From contig KN882207.1 of assembly GCA_000934455.1 (NCBI GenBank), positions 256,412 to 320,411 of the forward strand: DNA of 64,000 bases, given 5' to 3'. The stretch is from Apostichopus parvimensis. Its lineage: Eukaryota; Echinodermata; Holothuroidea; Aspidochirotida; Stichopodidae. The position numbers and the translations under genes are program-made. Below the pieces are notes generated by a model that saw nothing but the letters and a program-made list of their open reading frames with translations, was not told where the DNA came from and did not search any database. Positions 1 to 12,709 of this stretch are shown piece by piece. Numbering within the stretch: the first letter of the stretch is position 1; each line of letters begins with the position of its first letter.

Positions 1-137
1 TTGGATCCCTCTCATGATCTGGCAGTTTTCTGTGGAGAAGCGCTTGTTCATTTCCGCGGTGATGGTATCGACGATCGGATAGAACACGTGTATCTAATTG
101 ATGCTCTCCTTCGTAGTTGACGTATCCTCCTCTGCCA
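1..137 (-). pseudogene. hAT/ZMYM1-type transposase fragment, cut by window edge
   Basis: Read on the minus strand, the first 93 bases translate to a stretch beginning IHVFYPIVDTITAEMNKRFS and continuing to the window edge. This pattern (a Tyr-Pro-x-x-Asp run followed by an EMNKRF-like helix) resembles the middle of hAT-type transposases and the ZMYM1/TTF-type proteins derived from them. Just upstream, the same frame reads AEEDTSTTKESIN and then meets an in-frame TAG, so the copy looks broken or the reading enters an intron. Only a short piece is visible, so whether this is a transposon remnant or an exon of a domesticated host gene cannot be decided. Family assignment is from recalled motif resemblance only. 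Confidence 0.4.
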
Positions 138-1189
138 TTAACCGCTCTGTCACCACGCTGTCACGTAGCCGTGCTGGCAATCGCCTTTGCCGTCTTGGTC
201 GGTGCCAATCATTTCGGAACACAATCCAGGCAGGGGCGTCGTGCGAAAATAAATTTTGGGGGGGGGGCCCGTGAGCAGGTGATGACTATCTAAGCGGAGC
301 GCCACCACGGGTTGGCGCGCAGCGTACAAGCAAATTTTTCGTCTGGCAGACCCCTCAGATTGCAGGAAACGGCACTTCCCGTGCTTTATGGCAGTAAGCA
401 ACACCCCTAAAATTGATCAAAATTTCCGGCAATTTTATATTTTGGGAAATATTCTCGAAGGAAGTGATCGCCATTTATTCCTCAGTTTGCCAATTCCTCG
501 TCTCCCAGAAGCGCCCAAAATTTAAGAAATCGAAACATTTTTGTGTTGGCTGATCCATGATCGCCGCCCATGCCCGTGAGACGTGGTGACTGGGTAAAGA
601 AAAAGCTATGCCGTTTGAAAACATGGGCAGAAAAAGCGAGAGTAGCGAAACCTAAGGTAAAACGTGCGATAACGAAGTGATTATTTTCCAGGTTAATTGT
701 GACTGTATTTGAAATGATTATTATTATTCATTTTTTTCAAAACTACCTATCAGATCATGAGGAAAATTTATCCTGGTGGACCTTTTAGCGAACTGATTGC
801 ATTACTTAAGAAGAAGTTCACATGGAGTCCCATAATCTCTGTTCACTACATTTATCTTAACTTTCCGAACTTTGTTACAGGCTTAGAAAACAATTAAAAA
901 ATTTGCCATTTTTTCATGGAAAATTGACTGACTTTGGCAAAGGTAACGGGTTGCACTTACTCTGGGACTACGTATATATAATATTGTTCAACGATGGCAG
1001 CGTTGAAGGCACATCTGGTTCATTAGTTATCAACCAGTAATTATTTAACTGTTTCGATTGACTGAATATCAACAATTAACAACCATTGACCAAGCAGTCA
1101 ACAGAAGCCCCATTTCTCGTAGGCCCTACAAGAAATTCAGTTGCTGACACTGCTCGAAAACACTTTTTTTTTTAAATTATGACAAAATT

Positions 1190-1264
1190 TTATGACACCT
1201 TTGACAAAATTTGGGGGGCCTGTGCCCCCCCGGGCCCCAATGGGCACAACGCCACTGAATCCAG
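1190..1264. mobile_element. G-run transposon end (gccactgaatcc type)
   Basis: A run reading ggggggcctgtgccccccc leads into caacgccactgaatcc. A related start, cagtggtggattcagg, occurs at about 1871-1886 in the opposite sense, so 1190-1264 and 1871 may be ends of one family. Pairing into one element is not proven. Confidence 0.35.
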
Positions 1265-1579
1265 GATCAGGGATAACCATGTGAACATAAACTGAACGTA
1301 GCCTCCGCTTGTGAGTGCCGCGGAGACCGTTTAATTAAATTGCCAACCCGTTTCCACATTTGACAATGCAGAGACAGTGGCGTTTTTTGCGCTGCTGCTT
1401 GGGTCAAATTCTTTTTCAAGGCAATGTTCCCATGGAAGTGATATTTATTTTGGCCACCCAATTTCGCAGATAGAGAATTAGGTAAAAGGTAAAGAATAAA
1501 AATTGCATAAAATCCATGGTAATATGCACATAGGCCCAGCAACATATTTAGTGTGCGTTCAAGTTTTTTTTCTCAGTCA

Positions 1580-1669
1580 ATAATTCCATTGGGGGGGCAA
1601 GTGGGAGGGGCGAGCATTTCAACTGGGGGGGCTCCCGCCCCCTGCCCCCCCCCGCTGGCTACGCCACTG
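1580..1669 (-). mobile_element. hAT-like transposon end with G run
   Basis: On the minus strand the block begins cagtggcgtagccagc and runs into nine Gs, then a second G-run. Starts of the form CAGTGGCG are common for non-autonomous hAT-type elements of marine invertebrates. The partner end and an 8-bp target duplication were not identified with certainty. Confidence 0.4.
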
Positions 1670-2162
1670 CAAAGGGAGGATTCGAGTTGTTAGTCTGATG
1701 GTGGACTGCTGAAAGGAAGTGATACAAAAATTGAACAAAGCAGCCTGTACTAGAATTAAATACCATCAGTCCAACACTCAATAATTTCTGTTGTTGTCTA
1801 GACCAACTCTTTTAAAAATTAAACGTGATCATTTGCGAAGCACCTGTCGTGAATTACTATATCAGCTTCAGTGGTGGATTCAGGATTTTTAAAAAGGAGA
1901 GGTTGGAGGCCCTGGGGCCGTTGAAGCTGACTCTCGTTTAAGGGGAATGTCCTCTTAACAAAAGGGAAATATATTTAGACTATCAATTCTCGGTATAGCC
2001 TATTTAGTTCTAAATGCAAGGTTTTGCTTATAAATGAATGAAATTTTGTGTGCAGTTCTAAAGAGGTGGCTGCGACACCCCCACCCCTCCCCTCACCCAC
2101 CGTCCTATCTTATCTTTAATGGCCTTGTGTCTGATGCATTTATATTTATTTGTCTGTTTCAG

Positions 2163-2465
2163 CTATTAACACGAGCTGTATCGTTCATTGATGATCTTTG
2201 CTTGACCTGTCTGACTTACGCGACGAACCAATCAACAAACCCATCTTCCGTTAATATTTTACTAGTCGTGCATGGATTTCTGATTAAGGAGCTTGTGGAT
2301 TACTTCTTATCTAAGTGTAGTTCCACACGTGATTCAAATCACGATAAAATACCTAACGGCAGCATCTCCATCTTTGAAGCAATTTTACAAGGCGAGTCCT
2401 TAGATGACGTCAAATGTGACGTTATTTGTGACGTCAGTCACCTCACAAACGTTAAACAAGGATAG
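2163..2465 (+). CDS. TIGAR: TIGAR-family phosphatase, last coding exon
   Basis: TIGAR is a histidine phosphatase that hydrolyses fructose-2,6-bisphosphate and related sugar phosphates, lowering glycolytic flux. A pyrimidine-rich acceptor ending in CAG at 2160-2162 opens a 100-codon frame that ends in TAG at 2463-2465. Visible matches to the C-terminal third of TIGAR are ILLVVHGFLIKELVDYFL (human VLVVSHGAYMRSLFDYFL), IPNGSISIFE (human TPNTGMSLFI) and a final VKCDVICDVSHLTN (human VQCICMNLQDHLN). The HG pair contains the second catalytic histidine of the family. The human V-S-H-G is V-V-H-G here. The catalytic VRHGE exon must lie upstream and was not found in the window. The open frame extends back to 2034, but that part is a pyrimidine-rich intron end. 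An invertebrate paralogue of TIGAR is an equally good reading. Confidence 0.72.
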   Translation, partial: LLTRAVSFIDDLCLTCLTYATNQSTNPSSVNILLVVHGFLIKELVDYFLSKCSSTRDSNHDKIPNGSISIFEAILQGESLDDVKCDVICDVSHLTNVKQG

Positions 2466-5439
2466 TAGTTATTAGTAGTCAAGTTGCTTCTCAGTTTGAA
2501 AGGAGAAATAGTCAAGGAGGTGGTTACCTATATACGAGTCTATGAAGTTCCTTCCGTCCTTAGCCTTAAGGTGAAATCCTACATTTCTAATGACAATAAC
2601 AACTTAAATTGGGACACAAACCCAACCATAATCATTGACTTATATGGTAATGATCTTTGTGATGAACAACTCAAAGTTAAGAAAAATATTGTTCCATTTA
2701 GTAGATATCCTAGTTGTCATGGTGTAGTCTTTTCTAAATCTGTGATGTCATACTCCCATTATGATCAATTAGGAATTAATATTTGTGACATAGAAACTAA
2801 CGTCATCATTAGGTCATGTTAGGAGGTGCAATATATTAGATTCAGAATTTGCAACACCCATCTCCATTACAGACAATAAACATAAGAAATGAGGCACACA
2901 TGACTTCATAAATAGACTTGATCAAGTCTTCAGTTTCGTGTGTGAAGACAAATTAAATTTGCGATACCTCCCAGATGGAAAATTTGCTGTTTGGGAAAGT
3001 TGTTCATGACAATTATCTCAATCACATTAACAAATTAATGATGGGTAGGGTTTATGTCTCCTTTAAGTCCTGATTCTATTTTAATATCCAAAGTAGGTAA
3101 GGTCAGATATCTGTGTGTATTGCAATAAACACAAACTTGTTTAAAGAAAGCAAAAGTCATTCATATTCACTTCAAACGATGTTCATGTTATCTGAGTTTG
3201 GACCACAAAATGCATAGTTTGTCATGTACAAATTCCTGCACTTAATATCAATACATATAGTAACATAAACATGCTTCAAAGAGTCTTTATTTATATACAT
3301 ATTTGTAGCCATGGTAACAGACCACCCAGCTAAATACATTGGACTACCTTTCAAAGTTTTGCAAAGCAGGATATACATTCTGAAATCATGTGCATATTAG
3401 AAAATCTTAAGTTGAAAAGATGAAAAAAAAATCAATTCTTTCTTTCTTGTTTAATGTATTCTTCAATCCAGTAAAGTCTGTAGTATATGTACAATATAAT
3501 TAGAAATGTAGAAAAATGAAATTAAAACAAAGGAATGGTCTTAATTCCAGATATTTGAAATGCTCACAATAATTCTAAACTGCTAGTTCAATGTAATTGC
3601 AGGTGAAAAAAGAAAGAACATTTTCATATTTACAAAAAATTAAACATAGTAAAAAAAAAATAAACATCAGCCACTGTGTGTGTGATATCACTTCAGAATT
3701 ACAAACAATAAAACACAACAAACCAACAACTTTATCGTGATAAAATTAAGTTGGTTTAAATAATATTACAATGAAAATTTCAAATTATAAAAAGGGGGGA
3801 AGGGAAATGTGTGGTAATAAAATTCTGAAATATACTAAACTGCAGAAGTGTCATGCTTGCAAAAACAAATGTGTTAAACTGCAATCAGTCACATGACCAA
3901 GAGCTATTACATTCATTTATTGCAGTAAAATATAACTGAAGACATGAGCAGCCCTGCTTAAAGACATGAACAACCACTGATTAATGTCATGGACACACCC
4001 TGTTATAGCAAGGATTTTAATGTACTCACTACCTACCAAATGGTCAAAATAGACACACTACATGTGTCATTTTCAAAGTTAAAAGAAAAGAAGTTACACA
4101 GAACATGTGAAGGAAAGTTGAAATAACTTTCAATGATAAATTCACTGATTATTCAAAACTCTGAATCTGGCAGAATCTGAGTATAAATTCCAATCTTTGT
4201 TAGTTAAAAAAAAAACCATAATGTGAGAGTTTTAAAGGGCTTTAATTTATATTTAATGACAGGTTGAGCTTAGAGAATTAGATACATTGTGACCACAAAT
4301 TCTTGTCTTCACCTTAAGTTTCTTTAATTAGGAGATTGGCCTCAATCAACACAAAGTTAAATAAATGTGTCACACACAAAGTGTAATCATTGTAACTGAA
4401 CATTCTTCTGTCAGCAGGGTTAACTTTTCATTGCACAGGTTAAAATGAATACATTTTTCAAAACTGTTTTGAGAGTTACAGATTATACAGCTCCATTCTA
4501 AATCAGGTAGTTGTACACACTTTATTTAATGTGGGTATTACAGCAGTACAAGGGAAGGTGGCAGTGGCATGCACAGGATTTCCACAGAGGATGGAGTGAC
4601 CAGATTCTTAATTTCCCCGACTGGTTTAGGTAGGGTATGACCTTTATGGAGGGGTCAGGGGTAAAACAAGATTCTCTAAATTTAAATACAAACAAAATTA
4701 AATCTTTATACAACAAATAGTGCATTCTGTGGCATATTTAGACTAACAAATTATTTTAAGTATTATTTATTAAATAAATCTGAATGCATGTTGGTGATAA
4801 ATACTCTTAATTTTATCTGTGAAGTTTAAAAGAAGGAGGGGGTGGGGGAGGGTGAATACAAAATATCCCAGAATATGCCCTCCCATCCCTTTGCACATGT
4901 TACTGGAAGGTGGAGAGGGACAGGGGCTTTGTGTGTGCACCTGTGCCAATTCCTTTCTGTTAGCATATTTTATCAAAATACATATAGTCGTTCGTAAAAT
5001 GCGGGACTTCTGATCTAGACTAGACCTAAATCCTGCTGTGTTCTAATGAATAATGGAGTCATCTTGGCAGGTAAGGAAAGCTGTATACATTGATCAACAG
5101 CAGGAGTGACTTCCTAGCTCAACTGAACACAACTCAGAAAAGGGCTAAGAGGAGCGAGCCGTGAGGACCTAAGACAAACAGGAGAGGTGGGACAATAGTC
5201 TCATATACTGACAGCATTTACTGACAGGCACTTTATTTTCTTCATCCTCCTCTCCCAACCTCCCACAAGCTGCGTTCTGGTGCTTTAGCAGATGTGAGAT
5301 GTGCCAATAAGTCTCTCTCAATTGAGAAAAGAAACAAAACCTGAAAGAAGACCAATCGCTTCGTCCTCCAATTTCCCGATAAGAGACATACATTGCACCA
5401 AAGGTAAAGAACAAGGAAGACATTAAACCTACAAAAATG
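2466..5439. other. Convergent 3' region between TIGAR-like and FAM177A-like genes
   Basis: This AT-rich interval should hold the 3' untranslated regions of both flanking genes. A 112-codon frame at 2484-2822 on the plus strand begins 18 bases after the TIGAR stop, resembles nothing recognised and is probably untranslated sequence. Several AATAAA-type words occur on both strands, and no single poly-A site can be chosen. Confidence 0.5.
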
Positions 5440-8234
5440 TCAAATGTCAGGGATTTTCATCGCAGACGCTCTGTCACTATTTTGCTTTGCAGCCTCTTTC
5501 ATTGCCTTTTGATCACGAATTCTGTCTCGATCTTCTTCTTGCTTTTTCAGCTGTTCTTTTTCCTGCAAGATGAAAATAAAATAAAGAAATAAATGAAATA
5601 ACCACTTGAAGGGTAAATGACTGAAACAACAGAAATGATTCCTAGGTAATGAGGTTAGACCTCATGGTCACCTCATGCTAAAGTGACTGCATGTTTATGT
5701 GTACTATAATGTATCTGCAGAGCAATCAGATATACCGTAACTGACTGTAGTGAGTAAAAGTAAGTATAAAAGTTAGAAGACTTATAATTCCTTTCAATTC
5801 TAGCAGAATCTTGCTGAAAGGCAGAGTTCTTCTGACAGTGTGTTCCTCTGAAGAAGATCCTGTCAGGATCTACCAACATCTCTTGCTCAAACTTTTACAC
5901 TTCACAGGTTATTCTTCCTTCCTCAAATTCTTTCTTTGTTAAATAGTGTGTGGGTGAGAATATCTATGCTATCAAATGTGTGTGAGTAGGGGCTGTGTGA
6001 GGGGGAGGGGGTATGTTTACAATTAGCAGGAATAAGGGTTGGACTCTTGAAGCTTCTCAAAGATGAAAGTATCAAACCATTTACTTCCATTATCCACAGG
6101 GTAATTATCAAATATTTGGTATTCCAAAGGAAAAGCCTTTGCAAAGTATGTGCAAAGAATGAAGTGAGCTTAGTGATGAAATTTCAGTATGTTACTGCTA
6201 ACTTCTGATTGACCCAGAGAAACAGTATGCATATCTATATATATATATGTATATAGTACTATGTAACAATAAAGTTGTAATAATGGCGTGTAAGGTTAAT
6301 GGTATGAATGAGTGAAACTAACCTCTTCCTCCAGTCTGTGAAACTCATTGATAGCATACTGATATTTTGGTGATGTTATTCCGAAGAAGTAGGCTAATTT
6401 TTCCCCCATAATTTCACAAGCTGTAAAAAAATAGAAACAAGAATAAACACCATCACAGAAACTTATACTTATATTACTATTAAATCCAATGAAAAAAAAA
6501 GAGGCAATCTATTGCAATACTAAATATAACTGAATTAATTTTTAATGTTTCATCTCTCACCACTCAGAAATACATTAACGATTCCTTTTTTTGGAAATGC
6601 TCAAGAACTTTGAAATTCTGTTCTCATTGAAAACTTAGCCTAGACCTTCATCAATTGTATACCAGTTGAGCTACATGCCAAGCATACCTTACATGCAACA
6701 ATGGAGGCATTACATACTCTCTTCATTACCTGGTGAGTGAGTAGCTGATCAATGGCTACTTCATAGTTTTCAGGTTGGAAGATATACTACAAACAATTTG
6801 TATATTATATTGCAATAGATATCTGAGTTCACCTAATACAAGTGTTTATGTTACTGTGGTAATTGAATCACAATGCCTAATGCTAAAATGTTAAAAAATA
6901 CATGAATCATTTGAAATTTGAGATGTCTTAGGGAAATATTTGTAAACAATTGAACAGTTACCATGTTTAGCACCAACAATTTTCCCCTTCCAAATTAATG
7001 TGTTATGTGTCCCCTTTCTTGCAAGGATTTTACGAAACTCGAAGCATGAAAGCAAACATCCATCCTTCAGGATTTTATGTCAATGTTTGTTAGAATTTCT
7101 ACCATCTCATTACAAAAGGTAAAATATTCTGAAAGCAAATCACATCTTATGCCATTTTCTCATCTCTAGTCCACAGCAATTTTTCTTGCTGGCAATTAAA
7201 CATGTTTTATTCCATGATTTTATTATTCTCCTTCTTTACTTCAAGTCACCCACTCCCCTCCCCCCCCCCACGCACCAACCTCCCCTGTTTTGTACAAACT
7301 GCCAAAGACTTACCATAGAAAGTTTTCAAAGCTGCAGAATATGTGTAATACCAGAGGAAAGGAGCCCAGGTTAGTGTTTGCTACAAGGAGGAATCAGAGA
7401 ATAAACATAATCAGCTTCAAAATCAACCACAATTCAATAACAAAGATATATATGCTATGTATGTTCATATATGTTTGATAAAGCCTTCATTTAAAAATGC
7501 TGACTTCTAACAAAGTGCAATTCAGGTCAAATCAGTAATAAATAAGCTGTGTGCAGAATGCCCTGATGCAGCACAGATCACTGTAAAATCTGATCAAAGG
7601 AGTTAGAACCAGAATAATTTGGTGGGATAAATTCCCTGCTGCATCTTAGAGTACATAGAATGATTTTTACATACAAGTGCCAAAATGTCTGCAACGGCCA
7701 GTTACTTTCTCTTAATTAAATGAGCCTCAGGTTCTGAAGCCATACAGTAGCTCATAAAAAACTCAATATCTGTGTTGACTGTCCATGCACACTAGCCAAA
7801 TGTACATGGAGCCTTCTCTTTTGCATTGTGTGTTTACAGAATTACCGGGCAAGTGTCGTCTTTGCTCCTCTTTCTGTGCCCAAGTAGGGCATAATTTATC
7901 CAGTATGAAAGAGCATCAACCGAATCAATGGGAAACAGTGTACTTCAGCACCAAATCACTTTTGAGTTTTTAAATACTGGAAGTTAAATCACCCTGTGCT
8001 GTACAAAAAAGTTATTCCCCTTCAAAACTTCATTATACATACTGGGTCAACCACTGGTCCTGCTGATTCCTCATTTTCACCATCCTCTTCATCTGTGCTG
8101 TATTCTTCCATAACTCCATCACTAAAATGGAGGATCCTCCTTGGTTTCCTTCCAAGCTCTGTGTTTTCAAATGTAACATTACCAGGAGACACCACCTTAG
8201 CAGCACCAGAATCATCTGGCAAACCAGATGCCAT
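5440..8234 (-). CDS. FAM177A1: FAM177A-like protein, complete, four coding exons
   Basis: Exons in reading order are 8234-8043, 7380-7314, 6420-6323 and 5562-5440. All have GT-AG borders and their phases join cleanly to give 159 residues. Exon 1 starts MASGLPDDSG and carries the family signature ILHFSDGVMEEYSTDEE. Exon 2 reads QTLTWAPFLWYYTYSAAL (human LTWGPYLWFYMLRAA). Exon 3 reads CEIMGEKLAYFFGITSPKYQ then YAINEFHRLEEE (human CDFLGEKIASVLGISTPKYQ). Exon 4 is a charged coiled-coil-like tail, EKEQLKKQEEDRDRIRDQ, ending KIPDI. The human protein is longer, with an extra C-terminal tail missing here. Human FAM177A1 has been linked to the Golgi and VPS13B; function in this animal is unknown. The start was chosen because it is the first ATG of the exon that carries the family signature. 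It is divergent from TMEM62 and convergent with the TIGAR-like exon. Confidence 0.93.
5846..5905 (+). ncRNA. Hammerhead-like tail of a retroelement, copy A
   Basis: The sequence ctctgaagaagatcctgtca continues into ggatc, giving a CUGAAGA core word followed by a perfect GATCCT/AGGATC hairpin. The GAAAC that should follow is replaced by tacca, so this copy would not be catalytic. The downstream words ttttacac and ttcacag are shared with copies at 30737 and 53911. It lies in FAM177A intron 3. Confidence 0.4.
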
Positions 8235-9595
8235 TGTCAGTTACACCCTCACGGAGAGTCAGTACAAGTAGTAATAATCTGAAAGTTTTTTCAAAGTTGT
8301 TTTTATTAGGAAGGGTCCAAATAAAAAAATCTTCTGTTGGTGTAATGTAGCGGTATTTCTCTGATTTCCCTAGTACTATGGGATCGCAGAACAACAATAT
8401 TCTAAACTTACTCAAGTTTTTCAAGCTCCACCTGTAGAGCTATCTACAAACAAGTTTTATAGTTGTGTTTTTAATAATGGCAAGGTCTCAGAACTCTGAA
8501 AACTTTAGATACAGCTCAGTATGAAAATTAATACTTTAAGATCAACAGTTAAAAGTCAAATTTGTCCATAAAGGACTAAATAACATTACATACATTATGT
8601 ATGAGGCAGGTTTCCAAACATGGATTATACAGAAATTTAACCAAGTCACACCTGACTGTTGTTCTCTGATGGGTACTGCAGATGCTCAAATATTAAATAT
8701 TGCACTAAACCTTAGAACACATGAAAAGTTGCTTTAAATACAATATCCAACCTTGAATGGATACCATTACAGTACATCAATTGCTACTTTCTCATCTTCA
8801 AATGATATAGGCTAAAATCTGGCTAAATTGGGTCAAAACTGCAGAAATTGTGGCTAAATTTTGGAAGGTAACTTTCGCTAGTGTAAGGCTTTAACTTGTT
8901 CCCAAACATGGTGACCGGCTGGATAACAACTAAAATGGTTATTTGCCATCGGACCTAGCCTAGCACTGTGCATATATATAGTTTTCAGTTCATCAACAGA
9001 TGATGGTTATTTAACAGAATCCTACTTCTCAACCAAAAACTTGAACGGAAAATAGGTCTGAAATGAATCTAATCACACAACAATAAACAATTTATATTCA
9101 TTTGGGGCGCTCACACCAAAATTTCATCAAAAATATAGAGGAAAAGGATGGAGAAAAACACCAAGTGTGACTTACATTACAAACACATACAGAAATGTGT
9201 TGTAAAACAAAAGTGCATTTGTGTATATCAGTGGGAAATGGGGTGCAAAGAGAAAAACCATGCATTATGACCAATGTGCTATGTATGTGATAATTCATTT
9301 ATATGGATGCCTATGGCAACCTTACGTTGTAAAATAAAAAGGCCAATGGGATAGTAGACATATTCAAATATAACTGCTTCATTTATAATCAGATAAAGGT
9401 AATATATGATATCACTTTCTTACAAATGCACATCCTCTCTACATTTGTATGAAAGAAATACATACAAACATATAAATGGGATACACATTATATGCATTCA
9501 CCCCTCCTTGCCTGAATCCTACACAATCGATTGTTTGCCTTCCCATAACTAGGTCTAGGCATATATTATACATACATGCAATGCCCAAATTGGGT

Positions 9596-10582
9596 GTCAC
9601 TAAAACGAATGGCAATTGCGTTACACATAACGAATGCCAAAATGTTGCACGCACTAAAAAATTGCGTTGACTAAAACGAATGACAGTAATATGACAGCAC
9701 AGACATTTGCTTCAACCGGATATCACAGTTCAGACTTCGTGGGTATATTAAAGCCACACAAAGAATCGTGTCGGGGGACAAGGGGGTGCAGCCCCCGGAA
9801 GCGCGTACGACGTTGCTATTTTCTGAAGGAAACTCTAGGGCAATTTTAGACTCAAAAGTTGACCAATGAATGTTTAAATATTATTAGCAATTTTAAGGTC
9901 AAGTTCTCCTCTAATTATTTGTGAAATTATCGATTCTCTCATTCCACCGACTGAGGTTCTTTTCCCCGACTGATCATAAAGGTGGGGGCCGTCCCCCCCC
10001 CCCCCCCTTTGCGCACGCCACTGCTCGAACGCCATGTATTCATTCAAGTTCCTTACATGAAAAATATATAGGGGCCTATATAAGTTGCCGGATCCATGAT
10101 TCATCTCATTGGATTTTTCGAACTGCAGCCAAACGTTCCTAGAAAATTTTCGAGAAAACAGTCGTTGCTACTACAATTTTTATACTTTAATAGTACGATA
10201 TCATAGCATTTTCCACCCAAATTAATCGTGGATATATCAGTTTCAAACATACCGATTAGCCAGCACCTGACAATTACTTCAGTTATCTTTCTATATAAAT
10301 CTACAGAGGTAAATGTCAAAAGCACAGCACTCAAGCGCATTCTCACACAAAAACTTTCCCTGTGGTTTCTATCCATAAATTACACCAAAACCCTGCAACC
10401 ACGTAACATGCGATTTTCCTCAAATCAATTTTGCGCAGAAAACCGATAACCGCATTTACTTCACTCCGTTAATCATTCTATCTCTTCTCACCACCGTCCT
10501 TCGTTGTCATTCGTTGTCATTCGCGAATGATAATTAACCCTATACAAAGTCAATTGTCATTGGCTGTCATTCGTTTTAGTTT
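9596..10582. mobile_element. Inverted-repeat bounded element
   Basis: The 17-mer actaaaacgaatgacag at 9670-9686 recurs as its exact reverse complement at 10564-10580. A related word, actaaaacgaatggcaattg, begins at about 9599 and is mirrored by the sequence at 10551-10580. The interior holds a G-run transposon end (9770-9800, 9985-10023, closing in cgccactg). This looks like a non-autonomous transposon or a foldback structure with a second element nested in it. No target duplication was found. Confidence 0.45.
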
Positions 10583-12224
10583 GTCCTCCCAAATTTGCTG
10601 CCTTGATCTCCAATTGCATGCTTTGTAGGAAACATACACATAGGCCTACGGTCAGTTGCCTGGTCATGTATGTAGTTTCAAAATGTTCGCACGCAATTCT
10701 TTGATGCACTCTTTCTACCTACGCCTAGGCCCAGTCAAACAATTATAAGGCCTGATTATGCTAGGCCATACTGTAGTTACACTCGTACTGTCGTAGTCTT
10801 ACTCTTGTCTTGCTCTTAGTTAGGCCTAACGTTACACTAACTTACAGTTAAGTTAACGTTATGTTAGCTGTTCCGCTTACAAAATGTTTAGGAAAGGCCT
10901 ATTCCAAAATCAATATAGTATCATTCAGTAGAGTTGTGAAACTGCTTTGATCGTCGTAAGGTTCTATGAAGTCTACTGGATCCTTCTGCGGTTGAACTTC
11001 GATTGACAATTTCCTTTGGTCTAAATCTTTTGTGGCCAAAATACCTACTTGAAGTAGGCTAAGCTGTACGTATATAAATGTATGGGCCTATGCGTAATAT
11101 ACAGAACAGTGTCAAATTGGAACAGTGCCATCTCTTTTACAACTAGACTGCAGTCTGCAACGAAGGGTTACTACATTTACCCTAAGTAAGATACCATGGT
11201 TGTTTCTTCTTCTTTACTTATTATGAAGTAAGTAGTTATTTACTCTTAAAAGAAATACAAAATAAAATAAAATGATCCTCAGGTAGTATTTAAACTTTCA
11301 AAGCTAATTAGTGCAACTATATAATCGTTATAATGAATGTACAAGCTGAACCACTTTTTCCTGCGGGGTTACAATGTATCCTCGATATCGAACCTACACG
11401 TACTTATGCATGTGATAAACTCTATTTTCTTGTCGACGACACACAGTGCAGGTAGGCATTAGGAAGTGCTATTGTTGTCAACGGAATCAGCTAGCGCGCC
11501 TGTGACTCATTGATCTGGTCCAAATTTGTGTGAGGCATTGCCATAAAACTCATGGATACATGATAAACGGTAGTATAGTACGGATTTATTTCTTTCATTT
11601 TTCATGAGGTCTCTGGGTGCATGTATGTAGAAACAACATGAACCAAATCTCAAAATGTAGGACTAGGACGTATAGCCTAAGTTAGGTTTACGTAGTAACA
11701 GGAACAGAACAGCTGATTGATTGCGTAACGGTCAACTTTGTATACAATGGACAATGCAAGTGACTTATTGTTACTGTCAGTACTGTTAGTACCGTTCCTG
11801 GACTACATACATTTCTAGTACAAATCTTGAGTTGTCCATGATCATCACATATGAACTGAAACCAGCTTGTGCCATTTGAGAAACAAGGTAGGCCTTCTTG
11901 GTTTAAATGAAAATGAAAAACTGTGATGTATTTATGCAGGAACTAATTATATGCCAAGGCTAGACTACAGGCCTAGAGCTGAAATGTAGCCGGATTGAGT
12001 GGCATTTCTACCAGGCAACCACAAATGGCACATATAACAATCAGCTGTTAGTTTTACGACACTTAAGCGACAACAAATGTGGGAGAAACCCGCAAGGGTT
12101 AATGGAGTACGACCTACACGGCGAGTGGCATCCAATTCAACATTTTTAACTCAAATTTGGAATCATTTCAATTTAGAAAGTCATTTTAGGTGGGAAAACA
12201 ATAGATTGCACTTGGATGAAAACC

Positions 12225-12328
12225 CCACCTTGCTATGACCCAGCCGGGTATCGAACACGGAACTTTCCTATTGCTAAACCACATTGCTTTAAATGCCACC
12301 GCCTTTATCCACTCGGCTACAGCACGTA
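12225..12328 (-). mobile_element. tRNA-Ser-like SINE head
   Basis: On the minus strand the block reads gtagccgagtggataaaggc, which matches a tRNA-Ser-type A box. About 55 bases later comes gttcgatacccggc, a B-box-like word. The tail continues toward lower coordinates without a clear end. It is too diverged and too long between boxes to be a functional tRNA, so a tRNA-derived SINE is preferred. Confidence 0.5.
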
Positions 12329-12709
12329 CCGGTATAATTTTATTCTAAGCTCACTGGATTAGGCCTAATTCCTGTTCATCAAGTTCTAAATTTCATTGAA
12401 GTGATGAGCCCTCAAGTACTTGTATTTTATAGCAAGGTACAATGGAAGAAGAAAACTGAAAAATAATTGTGCTACTAAATATATGGGTGCTGATACACCA
12501 TGCATATGGTGGGTCATCTTTTATTTATGACTGGCTGTCCTACCATACTTTTCCCACATAATGTATTGCTAGTATACATACTGTTTATGACATGTATTGT
12601 TTCTTCTCACAATTGTTTGTAAGGTTGGTGAAGTCTTTAAATAACAGTTTTAATTTTACAATTCTGTTCTGAACTTCATCCCTCAACAGAATTGTGTAGC
12701 TCACATAAA

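Larger units (their letters stand above)
138..2162. other. Gene-poor stretch with G-run transposon ends
   Basis: No coding exon was recognised here on either strand. The stretch holds several G- or C-run blocks (about 255-270, 1210-1245, 1590-1650) next to the words gccactg or cagtgg, which look like ends of non-autonomous DNA transposons. Upstream exons of the TIGAR-like gene may lie here or left of the window; the expected VRHGET and GGET motifs were not found. Confidence 0.5.
8235..12709. promoter_or_regulatory. Divergent intergenic region between FAM177A-like and TMEM62
   Basis: The two genes are transcribed away from each other across this 4.5-kb stretch, so both promoters should be here, with untranslated first exons possible. 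No TATA box or clear initiator could be chosen. Within it lie an inverted-repeat element (9596-10580) with a G-run transposon end and a tRNA-Ser-like SINE (12225-12328). Nothing coding was recognised. Confidence 0.45.

Noticed and set aside
5169-5423. 84-codon minus-strand frame just after the FAM177A stop
   Set aside because: Lies in the 3' untranslated region, out of frame with the gene, with no family resemblance or upstream acceptor that would add the missing human-like tail.
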